A DNA stretch of 64,000 nucleotides from Phytobacter ursingii (GTDB taxonomy: Bacteria; Pseudomonadota; Gammaproteobacteria; Enterobacterales; Enterobacteriaceae): positions 248,001-312,000 of the forward strand of contig CABDWT010000001.1 of assembly GCA_901456055.1 (NCBI GenBank), in the 5' to 3' direction. Within the stretch, counting starts at the first letter, position 1; each line of letters opens with the position of its first letter. Below the pieces are notes generated by a model. That model did no database searches, was not told the origin of the DNA, and saw only the letters and a program-made list of their open reading frames with translations. A program made the position numbers and the translations under genes. Shown here in pieces: positions 8,961 through 17,877 of this stretch.

Positions 8961-8985
8961 ATAGTTGACCAATTTAGTCAGGAAT
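8961..8985 (+). promoter_or_regulatory. IscR type 1 binding site, proximal copy overlapping the iscR promoter
   Basis: Second 25-base palindrome (half-sites GTTGACC and AGTCAGG), directly next to the distal site. It contains TTGACC at 8965-8970, a likely -35 element of the iscR promoter; the -10 is not obvious. Binding would cover the RNA polymerase site, giving feedback control of iscRSUA-hscBA-fdx-iscX. Confidence 0.85.
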
Positions 8986-9069
8986 GTCAGACTTGCCCCT
9001 GCTATGCGACATTATTTTAAATTTTAATAAAAACCCCGGGCAGGGGCGAGTCTGAGGCTAAGTTAAGAC

Positions 9070-9561
9070 ATGAGACTGACATCTAAAGGGCGTTATGCCG
9101 TGACCGCAATGCTGGACGTTGCGCTCAACTCCGAAACGGGCCCGGTACCGTTGGCTGATATTTCCGAACGTCAGGGAATCTCCCTCTCTTATCTGGAACA
9201 ACTGTTCTCTCGCTTGCGCAAAAATGGCCTCGTTGCCAGCGTGCGTGGCCCGGGCGGCGGTTATCTGCTGGGTAAAGATGCAGGCAGTATCGCTGTTGGT
9301 GAAGTGATCAGCGCCGTTGACGAATCTGTTGATGCAACCCGTTGCCAGGGTAAAAGCGGCTGCCAGGGCGGCGACAAATGCCTGACCCATGCGCTGTGGC
9401 GTGACCTGAGCGATCGTCTGACCGGTTTCCTGAACAACATCACCCTGGGTGAGTTGGTCAATAATCAGGAAATCCTCGATGTGTCCGATCGTCAGCATAC
9501 GCACGAGTCCCAACGCACGACCCGCGGTCAGGATGCTATCGACGTCAAGCTGCGCGCATAA
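9070..9561 (+). CDS. iscR: Fe-S cluster regulator IscR
   Basis: Rrf2-family winged-helix regulator of 163 residues that senses [2Fe-2S] availability. The ligands C92, C98, C104 and H107 are all present ([17 protein letters not shown]), and the DNA-binding region spans about residues 1-65. With its cluster it represses the isc operon through the two type 1 sites just upstream. Without it, IscR controls type 2 sites elsewhere, such as suf. It is the first gene of the operon. An ERIC element and a structured leader separate it from iscS. Confidence 0.97.
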   Translation: MRLTSKGRYAVTAMLDVALNSETGPVPLADISERQGISLSYLEQLFSRLRKNGLVASVRGPGGGYLLGKDAGSIAVGEVISAVDESVDATRCQGKSGCQGGDKCLTHALWRDLSDRLTGFLNNITLGELVNNQEILDVSDRQHTHESQRTTRGQDAIDVKLRA

Positions 9562-9563
9562 TT

Positions 9564-9687
9564 TACCCGTCCTGTTTCGGGGCGCTGCTGCATGGGCCGC
9601 ACTTGTTCAACCCTGGCTCTTACTTATGTAAGCTCCCGGGCATTCACAAGCTTGCCGCCTTGCTGCACCGCAAAACAGTTAGGTTAA
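9564..9687. repeat. Degenerate ERIC element between iscR and iscS
   Basis: Enterobacterial repetitive intergenic consensus element. The diagnostic core CTTACTTATGTAAGCTCC is present at about 9619-9636, followed by CTTGCCGCC at 9651-9659; outer ends near ACCCGT (9565) are diverged. It lies within the 242-base gap between iscR and iscS. Removing about 125 bases leaves a gap near the size I remember for E. coli. Boundaries are approximate. Confidence 0.8.
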
Positions 9688-9713
9688 AACACTATAAGAA
9701 TTCAGAATCAGGC

Positions 9714-9733
9714 CGGGGTGATCCGTCACCCCG
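9714..9733 (+). promoter_or_regulatory. Stem-loop in the iscR-iscS intergenic RNA
   Basis: Perfect eight-base-pair hairpin, CGGGGTGA (9714-9721) and TCACCCCG (9726-9733) with loop TCCG. In E. coli a structured element in this gap protects the iscR part of the transcript when the small RNA RyhB triggers decay of iscSUA. This hairpin, 70 bases before the iscS start, is a good candidate for the same role. Confidence 0.6.
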
Positions 9734-9798
9734 TATAAACGGTCGTACATCCAGCCGGTAGCCTGATTCATTGCATTGAGTGATGTACGGAGTTTATA

Positions 9799-9806
9799 GA
9801 GCAATG
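9799..9806 (+). promoter_or_regulatory. Predicted RyhB pairing seed over the iscS start codon
   Basis: GAGCAATG, spanning the iscS ATG at 9804, is the exact complement of the CAUUGCUC seed in the single-stranded core of RyhB as I remember it. RyhB represses iscSUA in E. coli at this point. The window does not contain ryhB, so the call rests on sequence complementarity and known biology. Confidence 0.6.
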
Positions 9807-11018
9807 AAATTACCGATCTATCTCGATTACTCCGCAACCACGCCGGTGGATCCGCGTGTTGCTGAGAAAATGATGCAGTGTCTGACTCTGGACGGGACTT
9901 TTGGTAACCCAGCTTCCCGCTCTCACCGTTTTGGCTGGCAGGCTGAAGAGGCGGTTGATATCGCCCGTAATCAGATTGCTGAGCTGGTTGGTGCCGATCC
10001 GCGTGAAATTGTTTTCACCTCCGGCGCGACCGAATCCGACAACCTGGCGATCAAAGGTGCGGCCAACTTCTATCAGAAAAAAGGCAAGCACATTATCACC
10101 AGCAAAACCGAACACAAAGCCGTGCTGGACACCTGCCGTCAGCTGGAGCGTGAAGGGTTTGACGTCACGTATCTCGCCCCGCAGAGCAACGGCATCATCG
10201 ACCTCAAAGAGCTCGAAGCGGCCATGCGTGACGACACCATTCTCGTCTCCATTATGCACGTGAATAATGAAATCGGCGTGGTGCAGGATATCGCGACCAT
10301 CGGCGAAATGTGCCGTGCGCGCGGCATTATCTACCACGTTGATGCGACCCAGAGCGTAGGCAAACTGCCTATCGACCTGAGCCAACTGAAAGTGGACCTG
10401 ATGTCCTTCTCCGGCCACAAAATCTATGGCCCGAAAGGCATCGGCGCGCTGTACGTGCGTCGTAAACCGCGTATCCGCATCGAAGCACAGATGCACGGCG
10501 GTGGTCACGAGCGCGGCATGCGTTCCGGTACGCTGCCAGTGCACCAGATCGTCGGCATGGGTGAAGCTTACCGTATCGCCAAAGAAGAGATGGACACTGA
10601 GATGGCGCGTCTGCGCGGTCTGCGTAACCGTCTGTGGGACGGCGTGAAAGATATGGAAGAGGTCTACCTGAACGGCTCCCTTGAGCAGGGCGCACCGAAT
10701 ATCCTCAACGTCAGCTTTAACTATGTTGAAGGCGAGTCGCTGATCATGGCGCTCAAAGACCTGGCGGTTTCCTCTGGTTCTGCCTGTACCTCGGCGAGCC
10801 TGGAACCCTCTTACGTACTGCGTGCGCTGGGTATGACTGACGAGCTGGCACACAGCTCTATTCGTTTCTCTTTAGGTCGTTTCACTACCGAAGAAGAGAT
10901 TGACTACGCCATCAAGCTGGTTCGCAGCTCCATTGGTCGTCTGCGCGAACTTTCTCCACTGTGGGAGATGTTCAAACAGGGCGTGGACTTGAACACCATT
11001 GAATGGTCACATCACTAA
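9804..11018 (+). CDS. iscS: Cysteine desulfurase IscS
   Basis: PLP-dependent enzyme that removes sulfur from cysteine to give a persulfide for Fe-S clusters, tRNA thiolation and other uses. The PLP lysine motif [12 protein letters not shown] (near residue 206) and the persulfide cysteine loop [10 protein letters not shown] (near residue 328) are intact. An upstream in-frame GTG at 9780 would add eight residues. The ATG at 9804 gives 404 residues, the E. coli length, and is preceded by TACGGAGTT. It is followed by iscU after 27 bases. Confidence 0.98.
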   Translation: MKLPIYLDYSATTPVDPRVAEKMMQCLTLDGTFGNPASRSHRFGWQAEEAVDIARNQIAELVGADPREIVFTSGATESDNLAIKGAANFYQKKGKHIITSKTEHKAVLDTCRQLEREGFDVTYLAPQSNGIIDLKELEAAMRDDTILVSIMHVNNEIGVVQDIATIGEMCRARGIIYHVDATQSVGKLPIDLSQLKVDLMSFSGHKIYGPKGIGALYVRRKPRIRIEAQMHGGGHERGMRSGTLPVHQIVGMGEAYRIAKEEMDTEMARLRGLRNRLWDGVKDMEEVYLNGSLEQGAPNILNVSFNYVEGESLIMALKDLAVSSGSACTSASLEPSYVLRALGMTDELAHSSIRFSLGRFTTEEEIDYAIKLVRSSIGRLRELSPLWEMFKQGVDLNTIEWSHH

Positions 11019-11045
11019 TCGGTAGCGGAATCAGGAGAACAGAAC

Positions 11046-11432
11046 ATGGCTTACAGCGAAAAAGTAATCGATCATTATGAGAATCCGCGCAACGTGGGTT
11101 CTTTCGACAACAGCGACGAGAGCGTAGGCAGCGGCATGGTGGGTGCACCGGCCTGTGGCGACGTGATGAAGTTGCAGATCAAAGTCAACAATGAGGGTAT
11201 CATTGAAGACGCGCGCTTTAAAACCTACGGTTGCGGTTCGGCTATCGCTTCCAGCTCACTGGTTACCGAGTGGGTGAAGGGCAAATCCCTGGACGAAGCG
11301 CAGGCAATTAAAAACACTGACATTGCCGAAGAGCTGGAATTGCCGCCGGTAAAAATCCACTGCTCTATTCTGGCGGAAGATGCGATTAAGGCCGCGATTG
11401 CGGACTACAAAAGTAAACGTGAAGCAAAATAA
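11046..11432 (+). CDS. iscU: Fe-S cluster assembly scaffold IscU
   Basis: A 128-residue scaffold on which [2Fe-2S] and [4Fe-4S] clusters are built from IscS-derived sulfur before HscA/HscB-assisted transfer. The three ligand cysteines are seen in ACGDVM (C37), YGCGSA (C63) and HCSILAED (C106). The HscA recognition motif LPPVK (around residues 99-103) is present. AGGAG stands before the start. It lies between iscS and iscA in the operon. Confidence 0.98.
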   Translation: MAYSEKVIDHYENPRNVGSFDNSDESVGSGMVGAPACGDVMKLQIKVNNEGIIEDARFKTYGCGSAIASSSLVTEWVKGKSLDEAQAIKNTDIAEELELPPVKIHCSILAEDAIKAAIADYKSKREAK

Positions 11433-11445
11433 TTGAGGGCATTGT

Positions 11446-11769
11446 ATGTCGATTACCCTGAGCGACAGTGCTGCAACGCGAGTGAATAACTTTTTGGCCA
11501 ACCGCGGTAAAGGGTTTGGCCTGCGTCTGGGGGTCAGAACCTCTGGTTGTTCTGGCATGGCCTACGTACTGGAATTTGTTGACGAACCCTCGGCGGAAGA
11601 CACCGTGTTCGAAGATAAAGGTGTGAAGGTCGTTATCGACGGCAAAAGCCTGCAATTCCTTGATGGCACGCAACTGGATTTCGTTAAAGAAGGCCTGAAC
11701 GAAGGGTTTAAATTCACCAATCCGAACGTCAAAGACGAGTGCGGTTGCGGCGAAAGCTTTAACGTGTAA
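11446..11769 (+). CDS. iscA: Fe-S cluster carrier / iron-binding protein IscA
   Basis: A 107-residue A-type carrier that receives clusters, or binds iron, and delivers them to targets, mainly of the [4Fe-4S] type. The three conserved cysteines are at C35 (TSGCSGMAY) and C99/C101 (ECGCGESF). Length matches E. coli IscA. A GAGGG site precedes the start, 13 bases after iscU. Confidence 0.98.
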   Translation: MSITLSDSAATRVNNFLANRGKGFGLRLGVRTSGCSGMAYVLEFVDEPSAEDTVFEDKGVKVVIDGKSLQFLDGTQLDFVKEGLNEGFKFTNPNVKDECGCGESFNV

Positions 11770-11784
11770 TTGCATTTCACCGAT

Positions 11785-11869
11785 AAGCCCCACCATAGAA
11801 AAGACTCACCTCCTTCGCGCTGAGTCGGCGTGAAGGACGAAGAGTATGACTGTGCGTGGGGTTTGTTTT
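11785..11869 (+). promoter_or_regulatory. Structured iscA-hscB intergenic RNA with alternative hairpins
   Basis: The 122-base gap can form a closing stem between AAGCCCCAC (11785-11793) and GTGGGGTTT (11856-11864, one wobble), followed by T-rich sequence. Inside it, two mutually exclusive hairpins are possible: GACTCA with TGAGTC (11803-11808/11821-11826), or CCTTCGCGC with GCGTGAAGG (11812-11820/11828-11836, one wobble). This could attenuate transcription or set mRNA stability between the iscRSUA and hscBA-fdx-iscX halves. Function is inferred. Confidence 0.4.
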
Positions 11870-11891
11870 AGCAGGCTATTCCGAGATTGCT

Positions 11892-12407
11892 ATGGATTAC
11901 TTCACTCTCTTTGGGTTATCCGCCCACTATCAGATTGACATTCAGGCGCTGGCTTCCCGCTACCAGGATCTGCAGCGCCAATACCATCCGGATAAATTCG
12001 CCAGCGGAACCCAGACAGAACAACTGGCTGCACTGCAGCAGTCTGCAACCATTAATCAGGCATGGCAGACGTTGCGTAATCCGCTGAACCGCGCGGAATA
12101 TCTCCTTTCACTGCACGGATTCGATCTCGCCAGCGAACAACATACGGTGCGCGATACCGCTTTTCTGATGGAACAACTGGAACTGCGCGAAGAGCTCGAT
12201 GAGATTGAACAGGCGCAGGATCAGGCGCGTCTGGAACGTTTTATCAAACGCGTGAAAGGTATGTTTGATTCCCGCCATCAGCAACTGGTTGAACAACTGA
12301 ATACTGAAACGTGGGATGTCGCGGCGGATACCGTGCGTAAACTGCGTTTTCTCGATAAACTGCGCAGTTCAACAGAACAACTCGAAGAAAAACTGCTCGG
12401 TTTTTAA
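11892..12407 (+). CDS. hscB: J-domain co-chaperone HscB
   Basis: A 171-residue J-protein that binds IscU and brings it to HscA, stimulating its ATPase. The J-domain motif YHPDKF lies near residue 33, and the C-terminal three-helix region binds IscU. An upstream in-frame start at 11856 would add 12 residues; ATG 11892 (MDYFTLFGL) gives the E. coli length. hscA starts 18 bases after its stop. Confidence 0.97.
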   Translation: MDYFTLFGLSAHYQIDIQALASRYQDLQRQYHPDKFASGTQTEQLAALQQSATINQAWQTLRNPLNRAEYLLSLHGFDLASEQHTVRDTAFLMEQLELREELDEIEQAQDQARLERFIKRVKGMFDSRHQQLVEQLNTETWDVAADTVRKLRFLDKLRSSTEQLEEKLLGF

Positions 12408-12425
12408 TTTTTCTGGAAGCACAAG

Positions 12426-14276
12426 ATGGCCTTATTACAAATTAGTGAGCCTGGTTTGAGTGCCGCGCCGCATCAGCGTCGTCTGGCGGCAGGCATCGAT
12501 TTAGGCACCACCAATTCTCTGGTTGCTACTGTACGTAGCGGTCAGGCTGAGACCCTTGCCGATAGCGCCGGGCGTCATCTGTTACCTTCGGTTGTGCACT
12601 ACTCTGCTACCGAACATACCGTGGGTTATGACGCGCGTGCCAACGCAGCTCAGGATCCGGTTAATACCATCAGCTCCGTAAAACGTATGATGGGCCGCGC
12701 GCTGAGCGATATTCAGGCACGTTACCCGCATCTGCCGTATCAATTGCAGGCAAGCGAAAACGGCCTGCCGATGATCGCCACCCATGCGGGGCTGATAAAC
12801 CCGATCCGCGTCTCTGCCGATATTCTGAAATCCCTTGCGCTTCGCGCACAAGCGTCTCTGTCCGGCGAACTCGACGGCGTGGTTATCACCGTTCCGGCCT
12901 ATTTTGATGATGCACAGCGTCAGGGCACCAAAGATGCCGCGCGTCTGGCTGGCCTGCATGTTTTGCGTTTGCTCAACGAACCGACCGCCGCGGCGATTGC
13001 CTATGGTCTGGATTCCGGTAAAGAGGGTGTGATTGCCGTTTACGATCTGGGCGGCGGTACCTTTGATATTTCCATTCTGCGCTTAAGCCGTGGGGTGTTT
13101 GAAGTGCTGGCTACCGGCGGTGATTCCGCGCTGGGTGGCGATGACTTCGACCATCTGCTGGCTGATTTTATCCGCGAGCAGGCGAACCTGCCTGAGCATG
13201 GCGACAACCGTCTGCAGCGTGAACTGCTGGATGCCGCTATCGCCGCAAAAATTGCGCTGAGCGACGCGGCCTCCGTTACCGTTGAGGTGGCTGGCTGGCA
13301 GGGCGTCGTGACCCGTGAACAATTCGAAGCGCTGATTTCGACGCTGGTCAAACGTACGCTACTTTCTTGTCGTCGCGCGCTGAAAGATGCAGGCGTTGAG
13401 CCGAACGAGGTGCTGGAAGTGGTCATGGTGGGCGGCTCCACGCGTGTACCGCTGGTACGCGAGCAAGTGGGTGAGTTTTTTGGCCGTACGCCACTGACCT
13501 CCATCGACCCGGATAAAGTCGTCGCTATTGGCGCGGCAATCCAGGCTGATATTCTGGTGGGCAACAAACCAGACAGCGACATGCTGCTACTGGATGTGAT
13601 TCCGCTGTCGCTTGGTCTGGAAACCATGGGTGGGCTGGTGGAGAAAGTTATCCCGCGTAATACCACCATTCCGGTGGCGCGTGCGCAGGAGTTTACCACC
13701 TTCAAAGATGGTCAAACGGCCATGTCCATCCACGTGATGCAGGGCGAGCGCGAGCTGGTGCAGGATTGCCGTTCACTGGCGCGTTTCGCACTCCGTGGTA
13801 TTCCGGCGATGCCGGCAGGCGGCGCGCATATCCGTGTTACCTTCCAGGTGGATGCGGACGGCCTGCTCAGCGTAACGGCGATGGAGAAATCCACCGGCGT
13901 TGAAGCGGCCATTCAGGTGAAGCCGTCCTACGGCCTGACCGACAACGAAATCGCCACCATGATTAAAGATTCCATGAGCTTCGCTGAGCAGGACGTGAAA
14001 GCACGTATGCTGGCCGAACAGAAAGTGGAAGCAGCCCGCGTTCTGGAAAGCCTGAACGGTGCGCTGGCGACAGATGCCGCGCTGTTAAGCGCCGCAGAGC
14101 GGACGGTTATCGACGAGGCAATCGCACAGTTAAGCGCGGTCGCTAACGGCGATGATACGGACGCCATAGAACAAGCCATTAAAAATCTAGACAAACAAAC
14201 CCAGGAATTCGCCGCGCGCCGCATGGATCAGTCCGTGCGCACCGCGTTAACAGGCCATTCCGTCGACGAGGTTTAA
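12426..14276 (+). CDS. hscA: Hsp70-type chaperone HscA
   Basis: A 616-residue specialised Hsp70 that uses ATP to help transfer the cluster from IscU to acceptor proteins. The nucleotide-binding domain shows [12 protein letters not shown] near residue 25, [12 protein letters not shown], and [11 protein letters not shown]. The substrate-binding and lid parts follow from about residue 390. Length matches E. coli HscA. The stop is one base before the fdx start, so translation is probably coupled. Confidence 0.98.
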   Translation: MALLQISEPGLSAAPHQRRLAAGIDLGTTNSLVATVRSGQAETLADSAGRHLLPSVVHYSATEHTVGYDARANAAQDPVNTISSVKRMMGRALSDIQARYPHLPYQLQASENGLPMIATHAGLINPIRVSADILKSLALRAQASLSGELDGVVITVPAYFDDAQRQGTKDAARLAGLHVLRLLNEPTAAAIAYGLDSGKEGVIAVYDLGGGTFDISILRLSRGVFEVLATGGDSALGGDDFDHLLADFIREQANLPEHGDNRLQRELLDAAIAAKIALSDAASVTVEVAGWQGVVTREQFEALISTLVKRTLLSCRRALKDAGVEPNEVLEVVMVGGSTRVPLVREQVGEFFGRTPLTSIDPDKVVAIGAAIQADILVGNKPDSDMLLLDVIPLSLGLETMGGLVEKVIPRNTTIPVARAQEFTTFKDGQTAMSIHVMQGERELVQDCRSLARFALRGIPAMPAGGAHIRVTFQVDADGLLSVTAMEKSTGVEAAIQVKPSYGLTDNEIATMIKDSMSFAEQDVKARMLAEQKVEAARVLESLNGALATDAALLSAAERTVIDEAIAQLSAVANGDDTDAIEQAIKNLDKQTQEFAARRMDQSVRTALTGHSVDEV

Positions 14277-14277
14277 C

Positions 14278-14613
14278 ATGCCAAAGATCGTTTTTCTGCC
14301 TCATCAGGACCTCTGTCCCGATGGCGCAGTTCTGGAAGCTAAGAGCGGCGAGACCATTCTTGATGTCGCCCTGCGTGGCGGTATTGAGATTGAACACGCC
14401 TGTGAGAAATCCTGCGCCTGCACCACCTGCCACTGTGTCGTGCGTGAAGGGTTTGATTCGTTGCCGGAAAGCAGCGAAGACGAAGACGACATGCTGGATA
14501 AAGCCTGGGGTCTGGAGCCAGAAAGTCGCCTGGGTTGCCAGGCGCGTGTCACCGACGAAGATCTGGTTGTGGAGATCCCGCGTTACACTATCAACCATGC
14601 CCGGGAGCATTAA
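14278..14613 (+). CDS. fdx: [2Fe-2S] ferredoxin Fdx
   Basis: A 111-residue adrenodoxin-type ferredoxin that donates electrons during Fe-S cluster assembly. Cluster ligands C42, C48, C51 and C87 are present, and an extra C46 sits close to the cluster, as in the E. coli protein. It begins one base after the hscA stop and ends one base before iscX, which indicates a tight operon. Confidence 0.97.
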   Translation: MPKIVFLPHQDLCPDGAVLEAKSGETILDVALRGGIEIEHACEKSCACTTCHCVVREGFDSLPESSEDEDDMLDKAWGLEPESRLGCQARVTDEDLVVEIPRYTINHAREH

Positions 14614-14614
14614 T

Positions 14615-14815
14615 ATGGCACTGAAATGGACCGACAGTCGCGAGATCGGCGAGGCGCTGTATGACGCTAACCCGGATCTGGACCCACGAACTGTCCGCTT
14701 CACCGATATGCACCAGTGGATTTGCGATCTGGAAGATTTTGATGACGATCCGAACGCATCGAACGAAAAGATTCTCGAAGCAATTCTGCTAGTCTGGTTA
14801 GATGAAGCATCTTGA
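14615..14815 (+). CDS. iscX: Fe-S assembly protein IscX
   Basis: Small acidic protein of 66 residues ([12 protein letters not shown]...) that binds IscS and iron and modulates the desulfurase. The acidic stretch [10 protein letters not shown] (residues 38-47) is the expected iron/IscS-binding surface. The ATG is one base after the fdx stop. It is the last isc gene; a terminator-like hairpin follows. Confidence 0.96.
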   Translation: MALKWTDSREIGEALYDANPDLDPRTVRFTDMHQWICDLEDFDDDPNASNEKILEAILLVWLDEAS

Positions 14816-14820
14816 TATCG

Positions 14821-14847
14821 ACGGGCTGCCTTCTGGCGGCCCGTTTT
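14821..14847 (+). terminator. Terminator-like hairpin after iscX
   Basis: Ten-base-pair stem, ACGGGCTGCC with GGCGGCCCGT (one wobble), loop TTCT, followed by a short T-run. It lies six bases after iscX and 29 bases before pepB, so it would end or reduce isc transcription into pepB. Confidence 0.7.
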
Positions 14848-14875
14848 CATATCCCATGCGCTAAAGGACAAAACA

Positions 14876-16165
14876 ATGACAACAGAAGCGATGAAAATTA
14901 CGCTGACGACCCAGGGCGCAGACGCTCGTTGGGGCGAAAAAGCGCTCTATAGTATTAATAACGACGGCATTGCCCTGCACCTGACCGGTAAAGATGACAC
15001 TGGATTAATCCAGCGTGCCGCGCGCAAAATCGACGGCATGGGGATAAAGCATGTCGCGCTGAGCGGTGAAGGCTGGGATGCGGACAGGAGCTGGGCGTTC
15101 TGGGCCGGTTACAAAGGGCCAAAAGGGACGCGTAAAATTGAATGGGCACCCTTATCCGAGGCCGATCAAAAAGAGCTCGACAGCCGTCTGAAAACCATCG
15201 ACTGGGTGCGTGACATCATCAATGCGCCGGCAGAAGATCTCGGCCCGGAGCAACTGGCGCAACGCGCTGTGGATCTGCTTGATGAGGTGGGGGGCGAGGC
15301 GGTCTCTTACCGCATCGTCAAAGGCGAAGATCTGCGCGATAAAGGTTACATGGGCATCCACACTGTTGGACGCGGTTCAGAACGTCCGCCGGTACTGCTG
15401 TCACTGGATTTTAACCCGACGGGCGATGCAGAAGCTCCGATCTATGCCTGCCTGGTCGGTAAAGGCATTACCTTCGATTCCGGCGGTTATAGCCTCAAGC
15501 AGACCGCATTTATGGATTCGATGAAATCCGATATGGGCGGCGCGGCGCTGGTGACCGGCGCGCTGGCGTTTGCCATTACGCGCGGCCTGAACAAGCGTGT
15601 GAAACTATATCTGTGCTGCGCAGACAATATGGTCAGCGGCAACGCCTTCAAACTGGGCGATATCATCCGCTACCGTAACGGCAAAACCGTGGAGGTCATG
15701 AACACCGATGCGGAAGGGCGTCTGGTGCTGGCAGACGGTCTGATCAATGCCTCCGCGCAGAAACCGCAATTTATCATTGATGCCGCGACCCTGACGGGGG
15801 CTGCAAAAACCGCGTTGGGTAATGACTACCATGCGCTGTTCAGCTTCGATGACAAACTGGCAAACCGTTTACTGGCAAGCGCCGCGGCGGAAAACGAGCC
15901 GTTCTGGCGTTTGCCGCTGGCGGAATTCCACCGTAACCAGTTGCCGTCGAACTTTGCTGAGCTGAATAACACCGCGGGTGCGGCGTTCCCGGCGGGGGCA
16001 AGTACCGCGGCAGGTTTCCTCTCGCACTTTGTGGAAAATTACCAGCAAGGCTGGCTGCATATCGACTGCTCTGCGACCTATCGCAAAGCGGCGGTAGAGC
16101 AGTGGGCGGCAGGTGCGACGGGCCTTGGCGTGCGTGCACTGGCTAATCTGCTGACCAGTAAGTAA
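14876..16165 (+). CDS. pepB: Aminopeptidase PepB
   Basis: M17 leucyl aminopeptidase of 429 residues, a cytoplasmic broad-specificity enzyme with two metal ions that removes N-terminal residues and takes part in peptide and Cys-Gly turnover. The signature [12 protein letters not shown] and the metal/active-site segment [13 protein letters not shown] are both intact. AAAGGACAAAACA precedes the ATG. In-frame starts downstream (residue 5) are less likely. It follows the isc operon as in E. coli. Confidence 0.96.
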   Translation: MTTEAMKITLTTQGADARWGEKALYSINNDGIALHLTGKDDTGLIQRAARKIDGMGIKHVALSGEGWDADRSWAFWAGYKGPKGTRKIEWAPLSEADQKELDSRLKTIDWVRDIINAPAEDLGPEQLAQRAVDLLDEVGGEAVSYRIVKGEDLRDKGYMGIHTVGRGSERPPVLLSLDFNPTGDAEAPIYACLVGKGITFDSGGYSLKQTAFMDSMKSDMGGAALVTGALAFAITRGLNKRVKLYLCCADNMVSGNAFKLGDIIRYRNGKTVEVMNTDAEGRLVLADGLINASAQKPQFIIDAATLTGAAKTALGNDYHALFSFDDKLANRLLASAAAENEPFWRLPLAEFHRNQLPSNFAELNNTAGAAFPAGASTAAGFLSHFVENYQQGWLHIDCSATYRKAAVEQWAAGATGLGVRALANLLTSK

Positions 16166-16170
16166 TTTTT

Positions 16171-16260
16171 CCCCTCACCCTAACCCTCTCCCCAAAAGGG
16201 CGAGGGAACCGCACGGTGCGATTTCCCCCCTCTCCCTGTGGGAGAGGGGCGGGGTGAGGG
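16171..16260. repeat. Palindromic intergenic repeat between pepB and sseB
   Basis: A 90-base near-palindrome. The left arm CCCTCACCCTAACCCTCTCC pairs with the right arm GGGAGAGGGGCGGGGTGAGG. A small inner hairpin CGCAC/GTGCG lies near 16211-16220. It resembles the REP-like CCCTCACCC...GGGTGAGGG repeats scattered in Enterobacter, Klebsiella and other gammaproteobacterial genomes. It could fold into a long RNA stem between the two genes. Confidence 0.75.
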
Positions 16261-16292
16261 CATCAAACAGCTCAATACGAACAGTAAAATCT

Positions 16293-17090
16293 ATGTCCCA
16301 TTCAGATCACGACCATCATCACGAGCCTGAAACCCTCGATAGCCTGCTGGAAAAGGCGGCGACCGAGCCTGCTTATCGCCCGGCGTTTTTCCGCAAATTG
16401 CTGGAGTCTACCGTTTGGGTGCCGGGTACCGCTGCCGAAGATGAAGCCATTGTTGAAGACAGCGTGCTGGATCTACAGCACTGGGAAAAGGACGACGGTC
16501 AGTCGGTGATCCCCTTTTTCACCTCCCTTGAGGCTCTGCAGCAGGCGGTTGAAACCGAGCAAGCGTTTGTGGTGATGCCTGCGCGAACGCTATTTGAAAT
16601 GACGCTTGGCGAGACGCTGTTTCTCAATGCGAAGTTACCGACCGGCAAAGAGCTCACGCCGCGTGAAATCAGCCATCTGGTGGGTAAAGATGACAGCCCG
16701 TTAAGCCAGCAGGAAGTGCTGGAAGGCGGTATGTCGCTGCTGCTCTCCGAAGTGGCGGAACCGCCCGCGCAAATGATCGATTCGTTGACCAAATTGTTTT
16801 CGACTTTCAACCATGTGAAATGTGCATACCTTTGCTCTATCAAAGAGAAAAATGATGCTCAGCCGAATCTGCTGATTGGTATTGAAGCAGAAGGCGACAT
16901 TGAGAGTGTGATTGAGGCGGCAGGCAGTGTGGCAATGGACACCTTACCGGGGGATGAACCGGTGGATATTTGCCAGGTAGTAAAAGGGGAGCAAGGGGTC
17001 AGCCATTTTATGATTGCCCATATCCCCCCTTTCTATGAGCGCCGCTGGGGCAGTTTTCTGCGCGATCTGAAGAATAACCGCATTATCTGA
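16293..17090 (+). CDS. sseB: Enhanced serine sensitivity protein SseB
   Basis: A 265-residue cytoplasmic protein. In E. coli its overexpression raises sensitivity to serine, and its biochemical role is unclear. The stretches DLLEKAATEP-like (LLEKAATEPAYRPAFF), GETLFLNAKLPTGKE, and the C-terminal FYERRWG...NNRII match E. coli SseB as I remember it. An upstream in-frame start at 16254 would run into the palindromic repeat; ATG 16293 is chosen. The N-terminus has a His/Asp-rich tract (SDHDHHHE) that I do not remember in E. coli. Confidence 0.93.
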   Translation: MSHSDHDHHHEPETLDSLLEKAATEPAYRPAFFRKLLESTVWVPGTAAEDEAIVEDSVLDLQHWEKDDGQSVIPFFTSLEALQQAVETEQAFVVMPARTLFEMTLGETLFLNAKLPTGKELTPREISHLVGKDDSPLSQQEVLEGGMSLLLSEVAEPPAQMIDSLTKLFSTFNHVKCAYLCSIKEKNDAQPNLLIGIEAEGDIESVIEAAGSVAMDTLPGDEPVDICQVVKGEQGVSHFMIAHIPPFYERRWGSFLRDLKNNRII

Positions 17091-17103
17091 GGCGTCGACG
17101 GGC

Positions 17104-17877
17104 TTAGCCCGTCGCTTCCAGTAACAGTAAGTCCATCAGTAACACCAGATTCGACTCAAACGACGTGACCCCGGCCGCTTCGGCGGCAAAGTGCACTGCT
17201 TCGTCATACAGCGCAAAATGCAAATCCGCGAGGTTTGCCAGCGTATTTGCTGAGGCGCGGGTAAAGGCGATAACCGTCATACCGACATTCTGCGCAATAC
17301 GCGCTTTATCCAGAACCTGTTCCGTTTCGCCACTACGTGAGACGGCGATAAACACCTGGTAACGCGCTGCGTTGCTGAGGAAGATATTACGGCTGTCGCC
17401 GGGGCCGGAAATAAATGCCGTTTTACCCAGCACCTGCAATTTTTTCGTCAGGTATTCCGCAAACAGGTACGAAAACCCGGCACCATAAAGGAAAAAACTC
17501 TCTTTCTCACGCAGCAGCGTGACGAACTGGCGGCGCTTTTCCTCGGTCACCCACTGAAAGGTCTGCTGGTAGTTCGCCATAAACTGATGAAAAAGCGCGG
17601 GCAGGGTGTTGCCATTGCCCGTAACCTGCTCCGGGATATGAGGGGTATCGGCCAGAAGTTGCTTACAGTGCCAGATAAATTCACTGTAGCCGCTAAACCC
17701 CAGTTTCTGACATAGCCGCATAATGGTGGCAGTAGAGACAAAGGTCGCCGTCGCCAGATCGCGTACAGTGATATTGCCCACCAGTAACGGGTGATCCGTG
17801 AGGTGGGCGAGTACCCGATATTCGGCGCGGGTAAGTGACTCCCCACGCGACAAAAGGGGCGCTAAGCGGGTATCCAT
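17104..17877 (-). CDS. MurR/RpiR-family transcriptional regulator
   Basis: A 257-residue regulator with an N-terminal RpiR-type helix-turn-helix (about residues 35-65, including FVSTATIMRLCQKLGF) and a C-terminal SIS sugar-phosphate-binding domain (about 105-235, with SRSGETEQV). Such proteins sense phosphorylated sugars and regulate nearby sugar genes. It begins directly at the sseA stop (TAAATG, no gap). The alpha-glucoside PTS and GH4 genes on the same strand upstream of sseA are its most likely targets. It ends 13 bases from sseB. In E. coli, as I recall, the sRNA RyfA occupies the sseA-sseB interval instead. Confidence 0.88.
   Translation of the reverse strand: MDTRLAPLLSRGESLTRAEYRVLAHLTDHPLLVGNITVRDLATATFVSTATIMRLCQKLGFSGYSEFIWHCKQLLADTPHIPEQVTGNGNTLPALFHQFMANYQQTFQWVTEEKRRQFVTLLREKESFFLYGAGFSYLFAEYLTKKLQVLGKTAFISGPGDSRNIFLSNAARYQVFIAVSRSGETEQVLDKARIAQNVGMTVIAFTRASANTLANLADLHFALYDEAVHFAAEAAGVTSFESNLVLLMDLLLLEATG

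Noticed and set aside
9780-9803. GTG at 9780 as the start of iscS
   Set aside because: It would add eight residues not found in the family, and the ATG at 9804 has a ribosome binding site and gives the standard 404 residues.
17091-17103. Possible RyfA small RNA between sseB and sseA as in E. coli
   Set aside because: Only 13 bases separate sseB from the RpiR gene, and sseA touches that gene; there is no room for the RNA.
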